A program made the translations under genes and the position numbers. The notes beneath the pieces are model-generated. The model was not told the DNA's origin and did not search any database. It saw only the letters and a program-made list of their open reading frames with translations. DNA of 16,500 nt from Bacteroidales bacterium (GTDB lineage: Bacteria; Bacteroidota; Bacteroidia; Bacteroidales; JAGOPY01), in the NCBI GenBank assembly GCA_030638325.1, contig DAOWEV010000009.1, forward strand, positions 1 through 16,500, read 5' to 3'. This document shows, one piece after another, positions 1 to 7,142 of this stretch (within the stretch, counting starts at the first letter, position 1; every line of letters starts with the position of its first letter).

Positions 1-117
1 ATTTGATATTGTTTCGGATTTAGATATTAGGATTTCGGATTTAATATTTTAATTATCTTCTTGATTCTGGCTTGTCCAGGTTAGGATTTAAAAATTAGTG
101 CTTAGGATTTAATATGA
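1..117. repeat. Degenerate heptanucleotide repeats upstream of the GH2 gene
   Basis: This is AT-rich, non-coding leader DNA. The heptamers CGGATTT (15-21), AGATATT (22-28), AGGATTT (29-35), CGGATTT (36-42) and AATATTT (43-49) follow one another in a strict 7-nt phase. A second block repeats the pattern: AGGATTT (83-89), AAAAATT (90-96), AGTGCTT (97-103) and AGGATTT (104-110). The two blocks are out of phase with each other. The best-conserved copies lie exactly 21 nt apart in each block (TTTCGGATTTA at 12-22 and 33-43; TTAGGATTTA at 81-90 and 102-111). The rest of the leader, to the start codon at 163, shows no gene and no clear sigma-ABfr promoter. Whether the repeats are regulatory or neutral cannot be told from the sequence. 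Confidence 0.6.
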
Positions 118-162
118 AGAAAAACATTTGTATGATATATAACACCCAAATAATTAAAAACA

Positions 163-3100
163 ATGAGACAGTTCACTGTATTACTCTTTATCCTGTTTAT
201 AACAAATAACCTGGTCGCCCAGGAGGCCTTCGATTGGGAAAACCCCGGTATCACCGGGATCAATAAGGAAGCTCCGCATTGTACACTGCTACCATACACT
301 GATGAGCGCAGCGCAGTGGACAATATCAGGGAGGAATCACCTTATTTCCTGTTGCTGAATGGTTACTGGAAGTTCAACTGGGTCAGAAAACCGGAAAACA
401 GGCCAAAGGATTTTTACCTGCCTGAATTTAATGATGCCTCATGGGATGAGATACCGGTGCCGTCAAACTGGGAAATTGAAGGTTACGGAGTCCCAATTTA
501 CGTGAACCATGCTTATGAGTTTACATACGATCCGCATCCTCCCGGAATACCTCATGATTATAACCCGGTCGGGTCCTATCGCACCACTTTCAATATACCT
601 GAGGATTGGAGAGGCCGGGAGGTGTTCCTCTATTTCGGTGCAGTGAAATCCGCCATGTATGTTTGGGTCAATGGTAAAAAAGTGGGATATAGCCAGGGCA
701 GCAAAACACCCGCTGAGTTTGATATTACTTCTTATATCAGGGAAGGTAAAAACCTGCTCGCTGTGGAAGTTTACCGCTGGTCGGATGGAACATACCTGGA
801 GTGCCAGGATTTCTGGCGCATCAGTGGGATCGAACGGGATGTGTTTCTGTATGCAACGCCTTCTGTGCATATCAGGGATTATTTTGTGCATGCAGACCTG
901 GTCAACGATTATCAGGACGGTGATTTTAGCATCGACATGGAATTGGCCGGTTATAAAAAAGCCGGGCCTTTTACGGTTGAAGTGAAGCTTCTTGACGGTG
1001 AAGCCACAGTGCTTGAGTTTCAGCAGAAAGTTAAAAAAATGGATAGATCCGGAGAAATGACGATCAGCTTTGGATCTGCATTGGACAATCCCAAAAAGTG
1101 GACAGCAGAAACACCCAAACTATATACCCTGATATTGATGCTGAAAGATAAGAAAGGCTTTGTAATGGAGGCGTTGAGCTGCAGGGTAGGATTCAGAACG
1201 GCTGAAGTCAAAGACGGGCTGTTCCTAATGAATGGCAAACCTATCCTCATCAAAGGGGTGAACAGGCATGAACATGACCCGGTGACAGGCCACGTGATAA
1301 GTGAAGCATCCATGATCAATGATATCACCCTGATGAAGCGGCATAACATCAACACTGTCAGGACAAGCCATTACCCGAATGATCCCAGGTGGTACGAGCT
1401 TTGCGATGAATACGGACTATATGTTATCGATGAAGCCAATATTGAATCTCATGGAATGGGCTACCGGCCGGAAAGAACCCTTGGCAACAATCCCTTGTTC
1501 ATGCAGGCGCATCTCGACCGGGTAATAAGTGTGGTGGAACGGGATAAAAACCATCCGAGCGTTATCATTTGGTCCATGGGCAATGAAGCCGGCGACGGGG
1601 TGAATTTCGATACCTGTTATGCGTGGATCCATGCCCGTGATGCCTCCCGCCCGGTGCATTACGAAAGAGCGGAGCTAAGGCATAATACCGATATTTATTG
1701 CCCGATGTACCCGGGTATCGCGTACCTAGAAAAATATGCTTCTGAAAAGCAGGAACGGCCGCTTATCATGTGTGAATATGCACATGCCATGGGCAACAGT
1801 ACCGGTAACCTGCAGGAATACTGGGACGCCATCGAATCTTATGACCAGCTTCAGGGGGGCTCCATCTGGGACTGGGTCGACCAGGGTCTTTTGAAAGTGG
1901 ATGATGAAGGCAGGGAGTATTTCGCCTACGGTGGCGATTATGGCCCGCCTGATGTACCCAGCGACAGCAACTTCTGTATCAATGGACTGGTAGGCCCTGA
2001 CCGGAAAATACATCCCGGATTGCTGGAAGTGAAAAAAGCATACCAGTATGTTCAGATAGAGCCGGTTGACCTGAAACAGGGAATTATTCTGATCCGGAAT
2101 ATGTACGATTTTATTGACCTGAGCCATGTGAATATACAATGGGAACTGAAAGGTGGTGGAGCGATGATCGCTAAAGGTTCTGTTAAACAACCGGAAATAG
2201 GGCCAGGGGAAGAGAAAATATTCAAACTTGACTTTCCGAAGATCTTCCCAAAGCCGGGTATGGAATATTTCCTGGATTTCAAGGTAAAGACCAGGGAAGC
2301 CGGACCGCTTATTCCGAAAGGATATGAGATCGCGGCAGAACAATTGCAAATGCCTTACTACCTGGAACCTACTCAACTTAATCCTAAGGGAACCCTGGAA
2401 TTCGAGTGGAGCAAAAGCAGGAACAAAGTCAAGATCACCGGGATCGATATCAATATCGAGTTTGACACCACTTTAGGCACCATGACCGGTTACCAGTTTG
2501 AAGGCATTCAATACCTCAGGCAAGGGCCCCTGCCCAACTTCTGGCGGGCTCCAGTGGACAATGATTTCGGGAACAAGATGGACCGGCACTGTGATATCTG
2601 GAAAAGGGCAAGCAACAACCGTGAAGTGAAGGAATTCAATGTGAGGAGGCTCTCTCCGCATGCCATAGAGGTTTCAGTTGTTTATTTCCTGGAAGGCATC
2701 AGGAATGAACAGTACATCAAATATGTAGTGCTGGGAAATGGTGAGATACAGGTCTACAACCTGCTCGATACAGAGGCAAAAGAACTACCGGAGATTCCAC
2801 GTTTTGGTATGAATATGAGGATGCCTGCTGAATTCGTAAATGTAAAATGGTATGGCAGGGGCCCTCATGAAAATTATGCCGACAGGAAAACCTCAGCATT
2901 TACAGGTGTTTATGAGAGTACCGTCGATGAAATGTATTTTCCATATGTGAGGCCACAGGAAAACGGCAACCGGACAGATATCCGCTGGATGGCCCTCACA
3001 AACGAAGATGGACATGGCCTGTTGATCGCAGGTATGCCTCTGCTGTCAATGTCGGCGCTGCGTTACTCAATTGATGACCTTGATTTTTGTGAATCCCAAA

Positions 3101-3315
3101 ATAAACATACAGTAGATCTGGAAGAAAGAGATTTTATCGATATCAATGTCGACCTCAGGCAAAGAGGCGTTGGCGGGAACGATAGCTGGTGGGCAAAGCC
3201 GCTTCCGGAATACAGGATCCCGGCGGGAAGGTATGAGTATTCCTTCCGGATCATCCCGCTGGATCAGAATAGTGATCCTATGAAGATGCATAGGGTTAGG
3301 TATGGGTTGGAATAA
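163..3315 (+). CDS. lacZ: Secreted GH2 beta-galactosidase (LacZ-type)
   Basis: This 1050-aa protein has the full LacZ-type GH2 architecture and should hydrolyse terminal beta-D-galactosides by a retaining mechanism. An N-terminal signal peptide (about residues 1-20, ending in Val-Ala-Gln) predicts export, probably to the periplasm. Domains in order are the sugar-binding beta-sandwich (about 45-230), an Ig-like GH2 domain (about 232-345), the TIM barrel (about 347-640), a linker domain of DUF4981 type (about 655-745) and the C-terminal small-chain (Bgal_small_N) domain (about 765-1035, with WRAPVDNDFGN). The acid/base is Glu475 in WSMGNEAGDG and the nucleophile is Glu538 in MCEYAHAMGNS, both intact. 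The length matches E. coli LacZ plus a leader. ATG 163 has no Shine-Dalgarno sequence but an A-rich upstream region, as is usual in Bacteroidota. Heptamer repeats lie on both sides. GH2 is certain; preference for galactosides over other beta-glycosides is very likely from the five-domain form. Confidence 0.95.
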   Translation: MRQFTVLLFILFITNNLVAQEAFDWENPGITGINKEAPHCTLLPYTDERSAVDNIREESPYFLLLNGYWKFNWVRKPENRPKDFYLPEFNDASWDEIPVPSNWEIEGYGVPIYVNHAYEFTYDPHPPGIPHDYNPVGSYRTTFNIPEDWRGREVFLYFGAVKSAMYVWVNGKKVGYSQGSKTPAEFDITSYIREGKNLLAVEVYRWSDGTYLECQDFWRISGIERDVFLYATPSVHIRDYFVHADLVNDYQDGDFSIDMELAGYKKAGPFTVEVKLLDGEATVLEFQQKVKKMDRSGEMTISFGSALDNPKKWTAETPKLYTLILMLKDKKGFVMEALSCRVGFRTAEVKDGLFLMNGKPILIKGVNRHEHDPVTGHVISEASMINDITLMKRHNINTVRTSHYPNDPRWYELCDEYGLYVIDEANIESHGMGYRPERTLGNNPLFMQAHLDRVISVVERDKNHPSVIIWSMGNEAGDGVNFDTCYAWIHARDASRPVHYERAELRHNTDIYCPMYPGIAYLEKYASEKQERPLIMCEYAHAMGNSTGNLQEYWDAIESYDQLQGGSIWDWVDQGLLKVDDEGREYFAYGGDYGPPDVPSDSNFCINGLVGPDRKIHPGLLEVKKAYQYVQIEPVDLKQGIILIRNMYDFIDLSHVNIQWELKGGGAMIAKGSVKQPEIGPGEEKIFKLDFPKIFPKPGMEYFLDFKVKTREAGPLIPKGYEIAAEQLQMPYYLEPTQLNPKGTLEFEWSKSRNKVKITGIDINIEFDTTLGTMTGYQFEGIQYLRQGPLPNFWRAPVDNDFGNKMDRHCDIWKRASNNREVKEFNVRRLSPHAIEVSVVYFLEGIRNEQYIKYVVLGNGEIQVYNLLDTEAKELPEIPRFGMNMRMPAEFVNVKWYGRGPHENYADRKTSAFTGVYESTVDEMYFPYVRPQENGNRTDIRWMALTNEDGHGLLIAGMPLLSMSALRYSIDDLDFCESQNKHTVDLEERDFIDINVDLRQRGVGGNDSWWAKPLPEYRIPAGRYEYSFRIIPLDQNSDPMKMHRVRYGLE

Positions 3316-3323
3316 TTGAGAGA

Positions 3324-3421
3324 GTTGAGAGTTGAGAGATGAGAGTTGAGAGCAGACGGTTGACGGTTGGCAGTTGACGGTTGGCGGTTGGCGGTTGGCG
3401 GTTGACGGTTGGCAGTCGGCG
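3324..3421. repeat. Array of 14 phased heptanucleotide units
   Basis: Ninety-eight bases divide exactly into 14 seven-base units with no phase slip. The first four are GTTGAGA, GTTGAGA, GATGAGA and GTTGAGA (3324-3351). The next is a junction unit, GCAGACG (3352-3358). The last nine follow GTYGRCR (3359-3421), with GTTGGCG three times in a row at 3380-3400. A related ATTGAGA overlaps the GH2 stop codon at 3315-3321, offset by two bases. The array fills most of the spacer between the GH2 stop and the GH20 start. It reads open in the GH20 frame, which creates a false N-terminal extension for that gene. It resembles the short tandemly repeated heptamers described in cyanobacteria, but homology is not implied. 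Confidence 0.85.
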
Positions 3422-3449
3422 ATTTATTAAATTGTTATCAAAAAAACAT

Positions 3450-5819
3450 ATGAAAAAAAATAGCATTGTATTTCTTACCGCATTACTCATGATGGCGGTC
3501 ATGCCTGCTTGTGAAAAAGCGACTGACCCTGCGGACATTAACATCATTCCAAAACCTGTTGAACTGGAGATTAAAAGAGGTAAATTCATTATCAAACCAG
3601 GCACCAAGATCCTCGTTGATGCCAGCGACCTGGAAGTTAGAAACCTGGCCATTTACCTGGATCAGATCTTGACGAATGTTACCGGAATGGATATTCAGGT
3701 TGAAGAATACCATGACACAGAAGCAGATAATGACATTGTATTAAGCATTCACAAAAAGTTTGAAAGAATCACAGACCTGGAGGGTTATCTTCTTGAAATT
3801 CAAAAGAAAAGGATCAATATTAAAGCTGCCCATCCTGCCGGGCTTTTTTATGGAATGCAAACCCTCTTCCAGCTATTACCGCCAGAAGTGTTTGCAGGCC
3901 AATATGTTCCGGTCGAAGTGGAGTGGTCGGTGCCCTGTTTGGAGATTATTGATAAACCAGCCTTTTCATGGAGGGGAATGCACCTCGATGTGTCGCGCCA
4001 TTTCTTCCCGAAAGAATTTATCAAGAAGTATATCGACATGATCGCCATGCATAAAATGAATGTGTTCCACTGGCATCTGACGGATGATAATGGCTGGCGT
4101 ATGGAGATCATGAAGTACCCGAAACTGACGGAAATTGCTGCCTGGCGGGTGGACAGGGAAGAGGAGCCCTGGCGTGAAAGGGAGCTTCAAAAGCCGGGAG
4201 AAAAGGCTACTTATGGTGGATATTATACACAGGCAGATATAGAAGAGATCATTGAGTATGCTCAAAGTAAATACATTACTATCATCCCGGAAATAGAGAT
4301 GCCCGGACATACTTCCGAAGTATTTGCAGCCTATCCTGATCTGTCATGTACAGGAGAAAAATTAACAGTTCAGCCCGGCTACTATTGGCCGAATGAGGAT
4401 ATATTCTGTGCCGGAAAGGAAGAAACCTTTGAATTCCTGGAGGATATACTGACTGAAGTGGCTCTTATCTTTCCTTCCGGATACATTCATATCGGCGGGG
4501 ATGAAGCCAATAAGGCCAGGTGGAAAGAATGCAAATTCTGTCAACAAAGAATTATCGATGAAGGGTTGAAAGACGAAGACGGGCTTCAAAGCTATTTTAT
4601 AAGACGCATTGAGAAGTTCCTGAATGAAAAGGGGAAAAAGCTGATTGGCTGGGATGAAATCCTGGAAGGAGGACTGGCCCCGGAGGCAACGGTGATGTCG
4701 TGGAGAGGATTCGAAGGAGGTGTGGAGGCTGCCAGGATGGGACACGATGTGGTGATGTGCCCCACATCATATTGCTACTTTGATTATTACCAGGCCGATC
4801 CGGAGTTTCAGCCGGAAGCGATCGGAGGGTTCCTCACCCTGAAAAAAGTGTATTCCTTCGACCCGGTGCCACCTGATTTGAGTGCTGAAGAGGCAAAACA
4901 TGTGCTTGGCGCACAGGGTAATGTCTGGACGGAATTTATTCCCACCCCCGAACATGCTGAATATATGGCTGTGCCAAGGATGACAGCCCTTGCAGAAGTG
5001 GTCTGGTCACCCAAAACATCCCACAACTGGTATGATTTCCAGCACAGGATGCAGGAGCAGTTCAAAAGATTTGACATGATGGAAGTGAACTATTGTGAAG
5101 GTTCTTACAGAGTGGAAATAATTCCAATGTACAATCTTAAAAAGGGAAAATATGCCGTGAAACTGGAAAGCGAGGTCCCCGGCGGAAATATTTATTATAC
5201 CCTGGATAATTCTGAGCCAGGAACTCAATCCAGCCTTTATACCGACTTTATTCCGATTGACTCAAATACCATTATCAGGGCGGCATACTTTAAGGGAAGC
5301 AAGATGATGGGAAAACCCGTCTCGAAGCAAATTGAATTTCATAAGGCCATCGGAAAAAATGTTCAATACCTGGCTGGTTACAGTTATAAATACCCGGGAA
5401 ATGGCTTATTCCCACTGGTGGACGGGATACAGGGATCCCTGAAACATACGGATGGTACCTGGCAGGGTTACCAGGGAGACGATGTGGAAGTAGTGATAGA
5501 TCTCAGGAAGAAAACAAGCTTCAGGGAAATCTCCGCGGGATTCCTGCAAAGTCAGAACAGGTGGATATTCCTTCCGGAAGAAGTGGTATTCTCTGCCTCA
5601 TACAATGGAAAGGATTTTGAGGTGTTTGGCGTGATCACTCATGAGGCTGATAAAAGAGTTGATGAACCAAATATTAAAAGATTCAGGTTATCTCTTGAAG
5701 AACCTCTCACTGCGAGGTACATAAAAGTGCTTGCCAGGAATATTGGTCATTGCCCTGACTGGCACCGGGGAGCAGATGATGAGTGTTGGATATTTGTCGA
5801 TGAAATTGTTGTCAAATAG
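3450..5819 (+). CDS. GH20 beta-N-acetylhexosaminidase, lipoprotein
   Basis: This 789-aa exo-beta-N-acetylhexosaminidase should remove terminal beta-GlcNAc or GalNAc by the substrate-assisted mechanism of family GH20. The adjacent catalytic pair Asp351-Glu352 lies in HIGGDEANKARW. The conserved barrel entry SWRGMHLDVSRHF and the HWHLTDDNGWR motif are also present. Domains in order are a lipoprotein signal with acceptor Cys21 (in AVMPAC), the GH20b domain (about 30-160), the catalytic barrel (about 168-535), a chitobiase-type C-terminal beta domain (about 555-630, YYTLDNSEPGTQS) and an F5/8 type C (discoidin-like) carbohydrate-binding domain (about 640-789). I chose ATG 3450 because a signal peptide starts there. 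An in-frame TTG at 3381 would only translate heptamer-repeat DNA. The next gene follows after 8 bp, so the two are probably co-transcribed. The lipobox predicts membrane anchoring, possibly surface exposure. Confidence 0.95.
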   Translation: MKKNSIVFLTALLMMAVMPACEKATDPADINIIPKPVELEIKRGKFIIKPGTKILVDASDLEVRNLAIYLDQILTNVTGMDIQVEEYHDTEADNDIVLSIHKKFERITDLEGYLLEIQKKRINIKAAHPAGLFYGMQTLFQLLPPEVFAGQYVPVEVEWSVPCLEIIDKPAFSWRGMHLDVSRHFFPKEFIKKYIDMIAMHKMNVFHWHLTDDNGWRMEIMKYPKLTEIAAWRVDREEEPWRERELQKPGEKATYGGYYTQADIEEIIEYAQSKYITIIPEIEMPGHTSEVFAAYPDLSCTGEKLTVQPGYYWPNEDIFCAGKEETFEFLEDILTEVALIFPSGYIHIGGDEANKARWKECKFCQQRIIDEGLKDEDGLQSYFIRRIEKFLNEKGKKLIGWDEILEGGLAPEATVMSWRGFEGGVEAARMGHDVVMCPTSYCYFDYYQADPEFQPEAIGGFLTLKKVYSFDPVPPDLSAEEAKHVLGAQGNVWTEFIPTPEHAEYMAVPRMTALAEVVWSPKTSHNWYDFQHRMQEQFKRFDMMEVNYCEGSYRVEIIPMYNLKKGKYAVKLESEVPGGNIYYTLDNSEPGTQSSLYTDFIPIDSNTIIRAAYFKGSKMMGKPVSKQIEFHKAIGKNVQYLAGYSYKYPGNGLFPLVDGIQGSLKHTDGTWQGYQGDDVEVVIDLRKKTSFREISAGFLQSQNRWIFLPEEVVFSASYNGKDFEVFGVITHEADKRVDEPNIKRFRLSLEEPLTARYIKVLARNIGHCPDWHRGADDECWIFVDEIVVK

Positions 5820-5827
5820 AAGTAATT

Positions 5828-7138
5828 ATGAAATTTGTGAAACGGATATTGTTTGTTGCCACCGGGATCCTGATCTTCACCCTGGCCCATGCCCAGCCAG
5901 GCATGCTGCTGACAGAGCTGGCACGGATGAGTGGAGTGGAAATCAGGGAAATGCAATGTGATGATTTTTTCAGTGAAAAATATGAGTTCACCATTACTCA
6001 ACCCCTTGATCACCAAAATTCTGAGAAAGGAACATTTCAGCAGGTATTCATCCTTTCTCATCTTGATTTCAACAATCCTGTAGTTTTTGTAACTGAAGGA
6101 TATGCCGCCGGCCATGCAGAAGACCCCCGTTATGTGAATGAATTGAGTTACTATCTGAAAGCCAACCAGGTTGTAGCCGAACACAGGTATTTCGCCAGAT
6201 CAACCCCTGATACGATCGACTGGCAATACCTTACCATTGAAAATGCAGCCACCGATCATCATCGCATAGTGGAGTTCCTGAAGACTCTGTATCAGGGAAA
6301 ATGGATCAATACAGGAATCAGCAAAGGCGGACAGACGGCCATGTACCATCGCTATTTTTACCCGGATGATGTAGATGCCACAGTGGGTTATGTTTGTCCG
6401 CTGAATTTCTCGACTGAAGACCTGAGGGTATATGAGTTCCTGGATCGTGTCGGGGATTCTGCCTGTCGCCAAAAGATCCACGATTTTCAGAAAATGATGT
6501 TCGAAAGAAAAGCAGCATGCCTCCCGGTATTTGAAAAGATGGCAAAAAAACAGCATTTACATTATAAAATGGGACTGGAAGCCGGGTATGAGCTGCTCGT
6601 GCTGGAGTATTCCTTTGCCTTCTGGCAGTGGGGTAATTTCAGTTGTGAAGAAATTCCGGGATACCAGGCCAAACCGAAAGACCTGGTAAGATACCTTGAT
6701 GAAGTAGCCGGCATCGACTGGATCTCGGATGAAGGAGTCCATGATCTGCAGCCGTTCTTTTACCAGGCACTCACCGAGATCGGTATGTATGGCTATGATC
6801 TTACCGAATTTGATGGACTGATCACAGCCCTCACAGATAATACTTTTTCTTTTACCTGTCCCGAAGGGGTTGATTGTATTTATGACCCTGTTCCCATGCA
6901 AAAGATAGACCATTTCGTAAGACATGAGGCACACAACATGATGTTCATTTATGGGGAGTGGGATGCATGGTCATCCACGGCCGTACAATGGTCGGGAAAC
7001 CCCGGTGTGGTATTGGTGATCAATCCCGAAGGCAGCCACCTCACCAGGATCCGGAACCTGCCGGAAGAACAAAAACAGAAAGTGTTTTCAACACTCGAAG
7101 ATTGGCTTGGTCTGATTATGAATCAAAAGAATAAATAA
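5828..7138 (+). CDS. Secreted serine peptidase, S37 (PS-10) type aminopeptidase
   Basis: This 436-aa alpha/beta-hydrolase peptidase resembles MEROPS family S37, the Streptomyces PS-10 tripeptidyl/prolyl aminopeptidases, which are related to S28. A signal peptide ends in Ala-His-Ala-Gln (about residue 22), so it should act outside the cytoplasm on peptide N termini. The probable triad is Ser165 in GISKGGQT, Asp379 in YGEWDAWS and His404 in PEGSHLTRI. The early motifs ITQPLDH and VAEHRYFA are characteristic of the S28/S37 group. The length fits S37. It sits 8 bp after the hexosaminidase and 4 bp before the next glycosidase-like gene, so it belongs to the same transcript. A lone exopeptidase between two carbohydrate-active genes suggests a glycopeptide or glycoprotein substrate; that link is inference. 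Family assignment is firm, substrate specificity is not. Confidence 0.88.
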   Translation: MKFVKRILFVATGILIFTLAHAQPGMLLTELARMSGVEIREMQCDDFFSEKYEFTITQPLDHQNSEKGTFQQVFILSHLDFNNPVVFVTEGYAAGHAEDPRYVNELSYYLKANQVVAEHRYFARSTPDTIDWQYLTIENAATDHHRIVEFLKTLYQGKWINTGISKGGQTAMYHRYFYPDDVDATVGYVCPLNFSTEDLRVYEFLDRVGDSACRQKIHDFQKMMFERKAACLPVFEKMAKKQHLHYKMGLEAGYELLVLEYSFAFWQWGNFSCEEIPGYQAKPKDLVRYLDEVAGIDWISDEGVHDLQPFFYQALTEIGMYGYDLTEFDGLITALTDNTFSFTCPEGVDCIYDPVPMQKIDHFVRHEAHNMMFIYGEWDAWSSTAVQWSGNPGVVLVINPEGSHLTRIRNLPEEQKQKVFSTLEDWLGLIMNQKNK

Positions 7139-7142
7139 AAAA

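Noticed and set aside
123..130. AACATTTG as a -7 promoter box for the GH2 gene
   Set aside because: The first base mismatches the consensus and no -33 TTTG lies at a suitable distance.
463..891. Long minus-strand open frames opposite the GH2, GH20, S37 and GH97 genes (for example 463-891, 1726-2376, 13701-14369)
   Set aside because: They lie fully inside well-supported genes, have no recognisable domains or start context, and read as antisense shadows.
3381..3449. N-terminal extension of the GH20 protein from TTG 3381
   Set aside because: The extra 23 residues are translated heptamer-repeat DNA. A complete lipoprotein signal starts at ATG 3450.
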